In this document: positions 23,441 to 35,061 of the stretch, piece after piece
How positions within the stretch are numbered: the stretch's first letter is position 1
Layout of the letters: each line of letters starts with the position of its first letter
From: Cycas panzhihuaensis
Taxonomy: Eukaryota > Cycadophyta
DNA length: 64,000 nucleotides
Direction: 5' to 3'
NCBI GenBank assembly: GCA_023213395.1
Contig: CM041465.1
Location: 26,047,741-26,111,740 of the forward strand
Position numbers and translations under genes: made by a program
Notes under the pieces: generated by a model
Database searches by the model: none
What the model was told of the DNA's origin: nothing
What the model saw: only the letters and a program-made list of their open reading frames with translations

Positions 23441-24309
23441 GGTTACTATAACATTGATCGATCAGGCTCCCACCAATGTGCCTATCAACACTCGCAGACT
23501 ATTAAAGTCTACACTAGTTGATATGGTTATTTAAATTGTGGGGGTTTACTATAATGCATCCATAGTTTAAATAGGTGTGCATGACCTGGAATACATAATT
23601 TTTATGTTTTGGTTGATTGTGCTACCTACTACTAATGGAACTCATAGGGTCTTAGTATTAATTTTTTGAAAATAATCAACTTATTATTACTATTATATTC
23701 ACATCTTATTATTTGTAAAACAATAGTATGTACTAAGGAATATACTAGATAACATCTTATCAATTCAAGAAACCTAGATAAAATTTGCAACCATTGTTAT
23801 TTCATTGATGAATATATATGTTATACAATAAAAATACTATAATACTTGGCTCTCACGCCTAAATTGATGTAAGCATGCCCTTTTATCATGGCCAAGAGTT
23901 ACTTTTCATAACGTGGCTTTGTGTTTATCTTTAGATAGTAATATATTAAATAATGATTATTAAGTAAGCTTTTATAATTATCCATACCGTTAACATATGG
24001 TGGTATGCTCATTCAAATTCTACTTATCTTTATTTGGTAAGTCAATTTACCTATGACATGATATTTAACCCACCATTTCATAGATTGACTAATTGCATGT
24101 TTTGTTTGCTAAGGCCAAATTACATCTTGGGTATATTAATTTTTTTCTAATTGTAATGCAATGTTAAAATTTAGTCATACTTCTGCTCAAGGGATACAAA
24201 ATTGGTGAGCATTTTGCTTGCCATTCATGAAAAAAAAATGTAAAATATTTTGTACAATTTGATGTTTCTCTCCCCTCTTAAATCCTTTACAAAGTCTTAA
24301 TCACCTCAA
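23441..24309. other. AT-rich DNA, nothing recognised
   Basis: No continuation of the kinase fragment and no transposon motif was found. Confidence 0.35.
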
Positions 24310-24850
24310 TAGATTAAGACTTGATTCTCTTTTAGTTTGGTTAGTAATTAGATAGTTTTTCCTTCTGCTTCTATAATGCTTTCTCATAGTCCTTCATTAC
24401 TAGTTGTAATTCTTGTGCTTTTGCTTTCATGTCATTGGAAATAATTCAATTGTTACTTGTTAACTTTGCTTTTAGACTTTTTAATATTACCTTCTCCTTT
24501 ATGATTTCCAATATAGGTTGTGGTTTCCCTTTTGAAGTTTTTGTATGATTTAAACTTGGTACTCTTGATGTCTTGCTCACTTTTTATTTGTTAGAAAGCA
24601 TTATAATATTTCTTTGTCCATTATTGCATTTGGATGACTTAGACGTAGAGCTTGATGATTGTTTGTCTTAAATATTTTGGGATTGCAAGGGAATAGTGTC
24701 GCTACTTTGTAGGCCATCTAATTTTTTATTAGAGTTTGAAACCCAATAATTGATAAACTCTTGAAGCCTCTTGAAGGATTTACCTTTTCCTACTTCTAAT
24801 TAGGGAAGCAAAGCTTGCTTATTTATAGAAGGTGATATGAATCCAATGGA
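24310..24850 (-). pseudogene. Possible coding remnant with a coiled-coil-like part
   Basis: On the minus strand a frame with a few stops reads like protein: a stretch around 24740-24770 with FKRLQEFINYWVSNSNKKLD, a Ser/Lys-rich middle, then SNDMKAKAQELQLVMKDYEK and KQKEKLSN (about 24340-24445). The last part has heptad character. I do not recognise the family. It could be a retrotransposed scrap of a host coiled-coil protein or chance. Confidence 0.3.
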
Positions 24851-25125
24851 CCTAAGATAAGTAATACAAGAATAAATGATAAATATTTAAAAACATAACT
24901 AAAAACATTGAATGGCCAAAAGTACATAGTTATATTAATCGAATAACAATAATTGGGTACATATAAGAAACCCTTATTTATAATGGCTTTGGCTTAGTTC
25001 TCAAAATTGCTATTAGTAGATTCCTTAAGAATCTATTGTTTTCCCCTATAACCTTTTAATTATAATCTTGTAAACATTAATTACATGCATATATCCTTTA
25101 TCATTGAGCCTACTAGAGAAAGAAA

Positions 25126-25399
25126 TAATGGAAATATAGGAGTTAGAGGAAGCAATAGAGTGCAACAAAGGGCAAATCAAATCTCTAGTATAATGGTGGT
25201 GTTGATAAACATCATGGTCTTTAGACCTCTTAAATAAATAGATGGGAGTTGAGCAAGAACCTAACGTCTACTATTGACTGGTGTTTAGAAACACCATTAA
25301 GAAATCCACTCAAATGATAATAATATTTCGTTAAGTTAGCTATACTAAGTCCTACACTGTCATGTGTCGATATTAGCCCTAATGGGTAATTATCCAACA
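25126..25399 (-). repeat. 3' LTR of element C
   Basis: On the minus strand it runs from TGTTGGATAATTACCC to TATATTTCCATTA. The end TTA is read as CA decayed to TA because this gives the exact AGAAA duplication and a two-base gap to the PBS in the other copy. Confidence 0.8.
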
Positions 25400-25411
25400 T
25401 TTCTCTCCTAT
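25400..25411 (-). other. Polypurine tract of element C
   Basis: The minus strand reads ATAGGAGAGAAA directly before the 3' LTR start TGTTGG. Confidence 0.75.
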
Positions 25412-25439
25412 AATGCCCATTTGGGGAGACATCAAGCTT

Positions 25440-26031
25440 ATCTTTGAATTTGTTAAACTTAATATTTCCAACTACCTTAGTAAAAATATCAGTGACCTAC
25501 TCTTTTGTGCTATAATAAGTCAACTCAATTTTACCTACCTAAACCAATTCTCTGATGAAATGATATTAAGTTTGAATGAGTTTCATTTTGCCACAAAAAA
25601 ACTAAATTTTGAGTCATTTGTATGGTAATTTGGTTATCACATAACATTTGTATGTGGCCATCTTATTTTACTTGTAAATCCTAGAGTAGTCTTCTTAGTT
25701 AGACTATTTCATAAACTCCTACTATTGTTGCTTTATATTTTACTTTTGTAGTAAACAAGGATACTGTGCTTTATTTCTTTGAACTCCAAGTTGTTACTGC
25801 CAAATCCAAACTGAAGGTGTAGCCTAATATAGAATTTTTGTCATCTATATATCCTGCCCAATCTAAATTTGTGTAACCAATTAATCTAAAATCACCCGAT
25901 GACCTATAATGAAGTCCATGACCAACTGTTATTTTCAAGTATCTGAGGATCCTCTTAATTACTTGCCAATATGTCATTTTAGGCTTGTGCATAAACCTGG
26001 AGATTACACTAACTTCATACATGATGTCCAA
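25440..26031 (-). pseudogene. RNase H of Copia element C
   Basis: The frame from 26031 to 25771 reads SVISRFMHKPKMTYWQVIKRILRYLK, then GYTNLDWAGYIDDKNSILGY and WSSKK, the standard Copia RT-tail and RNase H start (usually YTDSDWAGDxDDRKSTSGY). It can be followed past the stop at about 25770 to a further motif CDNQITIQM near 25650, which holds the late catalytic Asp. Confidence 0.85.
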
Positions 26032-26955
26032 CTAAGTTGAAGTTAAGTAAATCAAACTACTAATCAATTTCCTATAAAGTGTAGGGTCAATTGATGCAGA
26101 TTCTTCATACTTAGATAATTTTACCCCAACTTCAGCTCGTGTAAAAAGTGCCTTATAATTACTCATGTTAAACTTATGTAATAAGTTTAGAGCATACTTC
26201 CTTTGGGAAATAAATATTTCATTCTTATTTTTCCAAAATTCTAAGCCTAAGAAGTAGTGCATAAGTCCTAAATTAGTCATTTTAAATTCCTTACATATGT
26301 CTTCTTTGAATTTTTGGGATAAGTGAGGATCATTGCCTGTATAAACAAGGTCATCAACGTATAAGCCCATAATGAGTATCAATCTTCCTTCTATCTTGAT
26401 ATATAAATTAGGATCAGATTGACTCCTTTAGAATCCTTTATCTTTAAAGTACATACTAATCCTAGAGTACCAAGCTCTAGGTACTTGTTTAAGTCCATAC
26501 ATGACCTTTTTGAGTTTATAGACCTTGTGTTTTTCTTCCTTTATTTCAAAACCTTCGAGTTATTAGACATAAATTTCTTATTTTATGTATCCATTCAAGA
26601 AGGCACTTTTAATATCGATTTATTGAACTATCTAACCCTCTTATGTGTCTAAACCCATCATCAAATAAACTTTCTCCATTCTTGCAAACTATTGTAAATA
26701 TCTCATTATAGTCAATACTTTTAACTTATGCATATCCTTTGACAACTAATCTTGCCTTATATTTGTTGATTGTTCCATCTATATTTGGTCTTATAGACCC
26801 ACTTTGTTCCAATTATATTTTTATTTAGTGGCAAATGAACTAAATCCCAAGTATCATTTTTAAGTAAGGCATTATACTCTTCATTCATGGCATCTTTCCA
26901 TTCATCTTTTGTATTAGCCTCCTCAAAGTTATGAGGCTCATTTAGTTCCATTACT
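26032..26955 (-). pseudogene. Reverse transcriptase of Copia element C
   Basis: The start lies at about 26951-26757: EWKDAMNEEYNALLKNDTWD and GTKWVYKTKY, the usual Copia RT opening. The frame 26382-26032 holds the catalytic box LYVDDLVYTG (YVDD intact), LGLMHYFLGLEF, FISQRKYALNLLHKF and LYRKLISSLIYLT. The stretch between 26757 and 26382 is broken by frame changes. Confidence 0.9.
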
Positions 26956-28250
26956 TAACTCATCAAGGCAAAGTTAACTCTTTAAGAGTGAATGGTTCTT
27001 CTCTTAAAGTAGTTGTCTAAAATATTCAAAGGATCATGACCCCTTTGAACCCATTTTGAAACTTTTTTATTAAACGTAAAGGGTATTACTTCATTTGGAC
27101 TTGGTATATTTGTGGACTTAGAATTTGAATCAATTTCAACTATAATCTTATTTTCTTTATCTTTTTCAACTTCTTCTTGATAAGATTCATCTTCCTTGAA
27201 GATGACATCCTTGCTTATAATTATCTTCTTTTCTTTTGGATCATATAATTTAGAGGATCTAAAAACATCACAATATCTTATAAAGATCCATTTGGTGCTT
27301 TTATCATCTAATATTGTTCTTCTTTGTTTTGGAATATGGGCATATGTTAAGCATAAAAAAATCTTTAAGTGTTGTATACTTGGCTTATAACTTGACCAAG
27401 TTTTCTTTGGAGTGACCCACCTAACAACCTTGGTGGCACACCTATTTAATAAGTAGACTACTATATGTATTGCTTCTACCTAAAATTCATATCCAAGTTA
27501 CTTATCCTTCAACATACTTCTGGCTATTTTAATAATAGTTCTATTTTTCCTTTCTATGACTCCATGTTATTGTGGAGTATAAGGATTGGTGAGTTGCTTC
27601 CTTATACCATAGTAGTTATAATATACCTTAAATGACTATCTAATCTAAGGGTAAGAATTCTAAGGTCACTTTATTTTTCAACCAAAGTTTTGAAGTGAAC
27701 AAAACATTGAAAGATATTTGATTTGAACTTGATAAAATATACCCAAATCTTTCTAGTAAAATCATCAATGAAAGTGATGAAGTATTTTGTACTACCTAAT
27801 GAAGGTACATCCATAGATCTATATAAGTCTATATAAACCAATTAGAGAGGGCCTTGATCCCTATAACTATCATTTAAAAAACTTTCTTTGTTGTTTCCTA
27901 AGAATGTATACTTCATAAATTCCTTTACTTATTTCTATAGTGGGGAGTCCAATCATGATCTATATCCTTTTCATCAGTGCCAATATATTATAATTTACAT
28001 GGTCCAACCTATCATGCCATATTTCACTATCAATATTGGTTGAGACTTTTAAATCATAAGACTCTGATAGAGGAATGACTAGTTTGAATAGTCTATCACT
28101 AGTCATTTAACCCATTGTTATAACTATTTTGTTCCTTAACTTATCTTTGATTATATATTCACCATTATCAAAGATGAACTCATAGTGTTGCTCCATTATC
28201 TAACCCACTCAGAGTGGGTTCTTCTTAAGAGCTAGAACATATAAAATATC
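26956..28250 (-). pseudogene. Integrase of Copia element C
   Basis: Reading down the minus strand, an HVNY-type GAG-pre-integrase region comes first (near 27990). The core is heavily broken. The third catalytic residue sits in HGVIERKNRT (about 27555, Glu kept), followed by LLNRCATKVVRWVTPKKTW, then YAHIPKQRRTILDDKSTKW and KLYDPKEKKIIISKDVIF (about 27220). These are typical Copia C-terminal integrase phrases. An acidic linker (about 27120-27200) leads to RT. Confidence 0.8.
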
Positions 28251-28560
28251 ATTAATACTTCGTCTCCTTTGATTTAATACTTATGGATATGTTTCTATTT
28301 CTAATAATAGCATGGGTAGTATTATCCCTAAATATGATTCTTCCTTTCTTAGACTTATCAATTTCTTTGAACAATTCTTCTTTATGAGTCATATGAGTTG
28401 AACATCTTGGATCGATGCACCAACTATCTTCCTCTTCACTAGCCACTAGACTTGAAAGAAAAAGTCTATCATTGCCTCTATCTTCAATTGCTATGTTGGC
28501 AATCCCCTTTTGAGTATTTACATTTTTAGCAAAGTGATTTTCTTCTAAATATTCCATTCT
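28251..28560 (-). pseudogene. Protease region of Copia element C
   Basis: One open frame of about 100 codons. It reads SWCIDPRCSTHMTHKEELF, where a working element has WxxDSGCSxHMT; the catalytic DSG is now DPR. The segment just before holds a damaged zinc-knuckle remnant (CSICHRMEYLEENHFAKN). Confidence 0.8.
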
Positions 28561-29493
28561 ATGGCAAATGGAACATTGGATAGTTTCTCTTCCTCTTTCT
28601 CTTTGACTTTGACTTTTTTCTCTTAAAGTTGCTCTTCCTCTTCTAAAGTTTTAGCCTTATCCTTGGCCTTGAAAATTTCTTTGTTCTTGCCCTTGATAGC
28701 TTTGTTTCAGTCCTTCAAAACTTCCTTGACCTTGGAATTTACCTTGTCTTTAGTAATTTTAAAAGTTTTGTAGGATTTACCATTTATTTCTTCCTTTTCC
28801 TCTAGAGAATTGGCCCCTTCTCCTAGAACTTTGTCCTTGAAAATTTTATCTTATTCTTACCATGGTAGAAAAGCTATACTCAAGTGACTCATTGCCCTCT
28901 TTCTTTTCCTCAATAGCTAGGAGCATAGCACTTAATTGATCAATTTTAAGTATGTTAAGGTCTTTGGATATTTTAATAATAGTTGCTACCATTTTAAATC
29001 TTTTAATTTCTCTAACACATCTCAAAATCTTTTCTACAATTCTTTGTTTACTTATTACTTTACCTAAAGACCTCATTTGATTCACCAAATCTTATACCTT
29101 GGTGATGAATTCATTTACTCCTTCCCTAGGTGTCATCCTTAGATTTTCAAACATACTCTTAAGTGTTTATAACATGGAGGATGTTGCTCCTTTATAAGTC
29201 ATTTTAAGGGTGTGGAAAGCTTCCTTAGATGTTATAGCTTCACTTACTCTAAGAAAAATATAATCCTTTAGAGTATAAAATATAAGTGTCAATGTTTTGT
29301 TATCCTTCTTGGTGTTCTCTTATTATCTCTTCTTTTCATCTTCATTAACAATTTCATCAATTTATTTATATCCTACATAAACAAGCTCGTACATGTCTTT
29401 TATAATAAAAATAGACATTATACATTAACTCCAATTGAGAAAATTTGATCCATCAAACTTAGGTACAACAACATTCCCAAGATTTATTACCAT
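28561..29493 (-). pseudogene. gag: gag of Copia element C
   Basis: From ATG at 29493 the frame begins MVINLGNVVVPKFDGSNFLN, the FDGxNFxxW opening of UBN2-type Copia gag. The open piece 29088-28846 has VNQMRSLGKVISKQRIVEKI (usually LxxLGxxIxxxxxVxKIL) and ends near SLEYSFSTM. Stops and frame changes lie between. Confidence 0.8.
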
Positions 29494-30321
29494 TATGAAA
29501 AGAAAATTATGTTGAAATGTAACTCAAAGTGTAAAGTGCTAGAAAGTAAAGAAATATAACTAAAACACCAAAGAAAGACAATATAAATGCACTCAACAAA
29601 CATACTATGTCCTCCTTCACCTCCAAGGCGTACACAAATGTCCTAATTAGGACTCCAACCATTTTAATAAGCAATAACTTTTATTAATGAGTACTTACAA
29701 TATATTTTTTTACTAGTTTATATAAGGGTCGTCATGTAGGAAGCCCTTTACTAGTGCCCTTTTAGAGATTAAAAATAATATATAAAATGACTACATTTTA
29801 TTTTTATTTTTTTTCATACCCTTATAGACAGTAGAAAATGGAGTATAAGGCTTTAGATAAAACTCAATTCTAATACCATATTATAAAGTTATAGATTAAA
29901 ATATTTACTGAAAAATACTTTTTAATAAAGAAGGCTAAAAATTATAATGCTTCAATTTTGCTTCTGAGAAAGTCTATTAAATCAGATCCAAAAGTGGTTG
30001 TGCGACCACTCATCTTGATTGAGTATGAGTGTACTTCAATCTGGTGTAGACATAACTATTTTTTAACCTTGTTGGAGAAAGTGCTTTGGTGTAGACATAA
30101 CTATTTTCAACCTTGTTAGTGAAAGTGCACCTATCTAGAGTAGAGGTAGGTACTAGTTTTCAATAGGATATTATAAAAAATATGCTTGGTTTCCTTTATA
30201 AAAAATAATCTTAGTCACTTTATGGCTACATATGGAAGGACTTCAAATATATCTCTAGGTGTGTAGATTATTTTTGCAATAGGAGAGCTCTTGAGCAATG
30301 TTCCAACAATGTTCTGATAGT
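29494..30321 (-). other. Leader of Copia element C
   Basis: Non-coding. It holds an imperfect tandem duplication of about 44 bases (GGTGTAGACATAACTATTTT at about 30042 and 30086). A second PBS-like word, TGGTATTAGAATT on the minus strand, lies at about 29867-29879. Confidence 0.55.
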
Positions 30322-30333
30322 GCTCTAATACTA
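30322..30333 (-). other. Primer binding site of element C
   Basis: The minus strand reads TAGTATTAGAGC, two transitions from TGGTATCAGAGC, two bases after the 5' LTR end. Confidence 0.65.
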
Positions 30334-30335
30334 AA

Positions 30336-30607
30336 TAATGGAAATATAGGAGTGAGAGGGAGTGACAAAGTGCAACAAAAGGTAAATCAAATCTCTAGGA
30401 TAATGGTGGTGTTGATGAATATCAAGGTCTTCAACCCCTTGAATAAATAGATGGGAGTTGAGTAGGAACTTAATGTCTACTACTGACTAGTTTTTAGAAA
30501 CACCATTAAGAAATCCACTCAAATGATAATAATATTTGGCTAAGCCAGTCGCACTAAGCCCTACATAGTCATATGCTGATATATGCCCTAATATGCATTA
30601 TTTAACA
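30336..30607 (-). repeat. 5' LTR of element C
   Basis: It is homologous to 25126-25399 along its whole length and is followed on the plus strand by the AGAAA duplication. Confidence 0.8.
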
Positions 30608-30612
30608 AGAAA

Positions 30613-32806
30613 ACCCCTTCTTAGGTTCACAACATTTCCTTACCTCTTAGAAAAATGCCTCGCCTTTGAAGTATGGGTAGAAAAATACTGTACCTCTAGA
30701 TGCCACCTATTGCTACCAAGATATCAAAGGTGCTTGTGCTATCTATGTGTTGATGTGTGGAAGAAGCATAATTGGTTTATGCTTTTGCTTGAGATAATAA
30801 GTCATGCATTAACCTTGTGTTACTCTTTATAAAGAAATGATATGTAAATGGATAATTGTTCCATCTAAATCCAAGCTTGGTGAAGAAACGAGGCATGAAT
30901 GAGATGTGTAAACCATTTAATAGAGAATCATGTTGTCCAAACTCAAACTTGGAAAACACCATCATGTTGTGAATGGAGTTGTTTGATTAATGACATATAA
31001 ATATATCTTTCAAATTGTTGTGAATGGAAGTTATGAAATTTCCTTATGCTTTAAATTGTGGCTTCTCTTCCTTTATTAAAGGTCCATGTTTTAGTACCAT
31101 AGTAATTTCTTCTTTCCTTATTAAATTCTTTTTTATATCTTCTTATCGAGTATAAATGTGCTTCTCTATATTATCATGTGATTTTAAATCTCCCATGAAT
31201 GAGTGAATGTGATGCTACATTATGTTACTCTTAATTAAATGGAGCTAATTTTTGGCTTTTAGTGTTGTGTTTAGGTGTTGTAGCATAGTGATAAAAATAA
31301 TTCAGTATTACATTAAACCTTTAAAAACTTTCACCAGAAATTTTATTTCAAGCAATAAATTATCTTATCTTTTCTTTATTTTCCACCAAATTGTGGAACA
31401 AGTTGTAAAGTATTGACTCTATATGTTTGCTTGTAAAGTAGAATTTGTTTGTAGACCTCTATGATCCTTAATGGCAAAAAAAGTAGTCTTGTAGCTTTTA
31501 GATCCAAAGTTATGGTTTTATGACCCTTCCTTTAATGAAGTTGGGTATATTTTTCTTATTTGAAGTGTTCTAGTTGATAAAGACCATTTAGAGAAAGCAA
31601 AGCACATGATAATAAAAATATGGCACACCAACATATGAGGAATTTCCACAAGAGCTTTTTCTATTTGTAGAGTCTTAATGAAAATACTCCCTCCCTCTTT
31701 TTACACTTTTCTTCTTTTTATCTCCTCTTCCCTGGTTCCCTTTTACCCCTTTTCATGTTTTTGGCATAAAATGATATCAATACTTAAAAATTTAGGGGAA
31801 AAGGACAAAATGTAATGACCAAGGACTCTTGTTAGAAAGCTAATTGAAATGAGGACAAAAGAAATATGGGTTTATGTCTTGTAAAGGGCTTAACTTTAGT
31901 AGAATATGAACTCATGTGACTTAAGATTTAAGTATAAATTATTCAAATATCAAAGTAGAAAATTTTAAATCAGATGATGATGGAACATAAAATTATCCGT
32001 GCCTACTTAGCTTTACATTTCCTAATTCTCTTATTATGCATAGGTGATGTTGATTTGCAACATAATTACACTATAAAGGAGTCAACAATTGTTCTAATGT
32101 CCTCTCTTTACATTGCCTCCAACATTAGAAATGAAGATCTGAGCTTCAATATACCTTAACATTTAGAAATGCAACAACAATAAGGGTTTTCTTAGCTAAA
32201 GATAAAGGAATCTCCTATCCCCAATTCAAATCATAAGGGAGATGATAGATGTGAGTGCCAATATGTCACATGTATCATACCCATATGAACTAGTAGAGTT
32301 TTCACTCAATTTTGAACTTTGTGATCACCATAACATCATAGTTGAGTGGAGGGTATTTATAGTGCTAGTGAGTATTCTCCACTGTGGTTATATTTACTCT
32401 AAAGATTGAGGGTTCTTAATGGGTTTTTCTTTTTAAGCTCTCACATAGTTCTTTCCTACTATCACCACCTTATTCACAATCATTCAACTTTAAAGAAGGT
32501 TATGATGTCTTATGGCTTTAAGTTTGAAGGTAAGGGAGATGTGACATTTATACCTAATAATTGCCTCTTATGTAATGATGTTTAAGTTTGCTAAATTCTT
32601 GGTTGGTAAACTCTAAGTTACAACATGGAATAAAAATGCCTCATCCTCTATTTATTATTATTTTTAGTAGTTTACCAATGTTGGAAAATATAGGGCTATG
32701 CAATAGACTAAAGAGTATATTTTTAATACCATGTTGAAATATGATAGGATTGTTGTCATGCTTCAGTGATGGGTCATTGTAAGAATAGGGAGATAGTAGA
32801 AAAATA
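30613..32806. other. AT-rich DNA without recognisable features
   Basis: No long ORF, repeat pair or transposon motif was found. The ORFs at 30593-30832 and 31974-32159 show no resemblance I know. Confidence 0.4.
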
Positions 32807-32811
32807 ACAAG

Positions 32812-33167
32812 TATTAGAGTGATAGTTTAGGTTAACTACTTATGGTTAATGTTAAGTGGTGATTAATTTATGTTAAGTCAAAGTGCTTAAATACCAAGAG
32901 TTGTAACCATTGGTTAATACATAGTTTGGAGTGTTATTTAAACCTATTTAAACCCCTAGGTGGCATTTGTAATATGGGTCAACTATATCAAGGAGGATGC
33001 ATCAATCAAGGTTAGCAAAAATACAAATAACCATTTTTCCTAATTTTTTTTTTTTTAATATAAACTTGTATACTATATACTTATACTCTTTAATGTATGA
33101 TTGTATATATATGATCAAGATCCTAGTTATTCAAAAATGTATGATTATAGTTTCATGTTTTTTTACA
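32812..33167 (+). repeat. 5' LTR of element D
   Basis: It starts TATTAGAGTG (TG decayed to TA; the other copy has TGTTAGAGTG) and ends TTTTTTTACA. It is homologous to 53142-53494. Confidence 0.72.
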
Positions 33168-33179
33168 TGACACCAGACC
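33168..33179 (+). other. Decayed primer binding site of element D
   Basis: TGACACCAGACC directly abuts the LTR and matches TGGTATCAGAGC at 8 of 12 positions, with three of the four differences being transitions. Confidence 0.4.
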
Positions 33180-35061
33180 TGAACGAATGTACGTAGTTGA
33201 GTCTATGATTAGGTGAAGGTGATAAGATCAACAGTTTCTTGGTAATACTGGTGAGAACCTTGCTTGCAGTAACTTTAATCTTCTTTGACAACTAAAAGAG
33301 CATCAAAATGGTGCAATGGTGATTAAAGAGATGGAATTCACTTGTCATTAAGATTTTACCTTTATTTATAGTTATAAATCAGTTTTGGGCATTATTTGGA
33401 TTGTGTTAAGCTTGTGTTGAAGTTATTTGGGGTTGGTTGGGCACTCAAATTACGTATTGGGCCATATTTAAAGATGATTTGACAATGGTAGGCTACATTA
33501 GGCCCATTCTAAGAGTGTTGGGTTTTATTTAAAGGTCATTAGAACACATTAGGAATTAGATCTTGTACTTGGACAATAGAGAGGTTGTGGATCATAGTTT
33601 TTTAGCTTGTGTTTGTGGTGTAGTGATGCATTCTATTGTATATGGATGTTTAAATACTTGGTTTCAATCCAATTCTCTTATTTGAAAGTTGTTGGTTCAT
33701 TTATATATATAGAATAGTCATACTTAGAGCCATGTGTCATGGTATGAGGTTGTATGACAATAAGATAGTGGTGGGCAACTTTGCATAGATTATGTTACTT
33801 CTTTTAAGCCATTATGGGTATGTATAAGGTCATGGCTTATGCATCAGATGTGAGCATGATTGTGGAGGTGTGCCATTTAAAGGAGAAGCTATAGCAATTG
33901 AAATACAGTTGATGACATTAAAAATGCATAAACTAATATTTTAAAGGCTTATGACATACATAATATATTTTATAAAACTTTTTACCATGTGTTTTAAGAG
34001 CCACGTGAGTGAAAAAAATCACATGAGAGTGTTTTGGGAAAGCGTCCTTTTTTGAGAAAGGATATACTCTTTTTAAAGCGTATATTCCATTGTTCAAACT
34101 TAGATATAATTGTTCAATGTTAATAGTTAATAATTAGGATGCCCTTTGTGTTAGATATAATGCTAGTGGGAATGCTAACATGGTGCATCACAATTTATTA
34201 GAGATGTAGTGATTTATTATATTTTTTCTTAAGCTTACAACCTTGGGTTATAATATCAATTATTAATTACTCATCTTCATGTGTTTTTTAAATCGCGTAT
34301 ACCTTAAAATCTACACCCACATCTCTTTGAGGAAGCCATTACATATTGGAGTAAAAATTCTTTGTTGTTAAGTGATTTTTTAATTACTAGTTCGAAGTAT
34401 GGAATTGAAGCATCAAAGAGTGGAGATGATTTTGAGAATGATGGAAGTCATGCGAAGCCAATTTGGAACTTGTTTTAGAGGCCATGCTCATTACATAAAT
34501 ATGCATGAAAAACACTATGATATGGCTAGACTGTATGCAGATTAGTTGTGTTGAAGCCTTGTTCTAACATAGAGATATTATATGATGATCTTAGTTGATG
34601 AGAGCTCATTTTAGAGCTTGTTTAGAATGTAAACATGTATTGTAGTGCAGCATGTTGTGTGTGTTTAAGAGCCACTATGGGTGGTGTGATGGTTTACATG
34701 TTTATTAGATAAGTGATAATGTTATGCTTGCTATTTTCCTAAAAGCATGTAGGCAAGTGAATTAACAAGAAAATTTCTTTTAAAAGATTATGATGCATAT
34801 GAAGGCCAGTGTCAGACATTTGGAGAGTGTGAAGTTATATATGGAGTACAAAGACTAGACACATGAAGCATGAGGCTATGTATGTAGTATGTAAAGCTAA
34901 TATGAAGCATGGAGCCTATGTATGAAACATAAAAGTCATGTGTTGAAGCATTTGACTGTTATCCTATAGAGTATTTGAAGGGGTGTAAACCTTCAAAACA
35001 TAATCAAAATTCATGTCTTAAGCTATCATAAAGCCATTCAAGATTTAGATTGTGTGGCGTG
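33180..35061 (+). other. Interior of element D, left part
   Basis: 1.9 kb with no reading frame I can name. It is interrupted at 35061 by gypsy-2; the five bases GCGTG (35057-35061) are one copy of the gypsy-2 target duplication. Confidence 0.5.

Larger units (their letters stand above)
25126..30607 (-). mobile_element. Element C: complete but decayed Ty1/Copia retrotransposon
   Basis: Two LTRs of about 273 bp (25126-25399, 30336-30607) are flanked by a perfect AGAAA duplication (25121-25125, 30608-30612). On the minus strand the order is LTR, PBS, gag, PR, INT, RT, RNase H, PPT, LTR, with INT before RT as in Copia. About 12 differences in 91 bases compared by eye near the inner LTR end. All coding parts have stops or frameshifts. 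Together these make one full-length dead copy. Confidence 0.9.

Noticed and set aside
18877-25120. Search for tRNA, rRNA, snoRNA clusters or CRISPR-like arrays in the gene-free stretches
   Set aside because: No cloverleaf boxes, conserved rRNA blocks or regularly spaced identical repeats were seen; homopolymer and AT runs explain the pattern.
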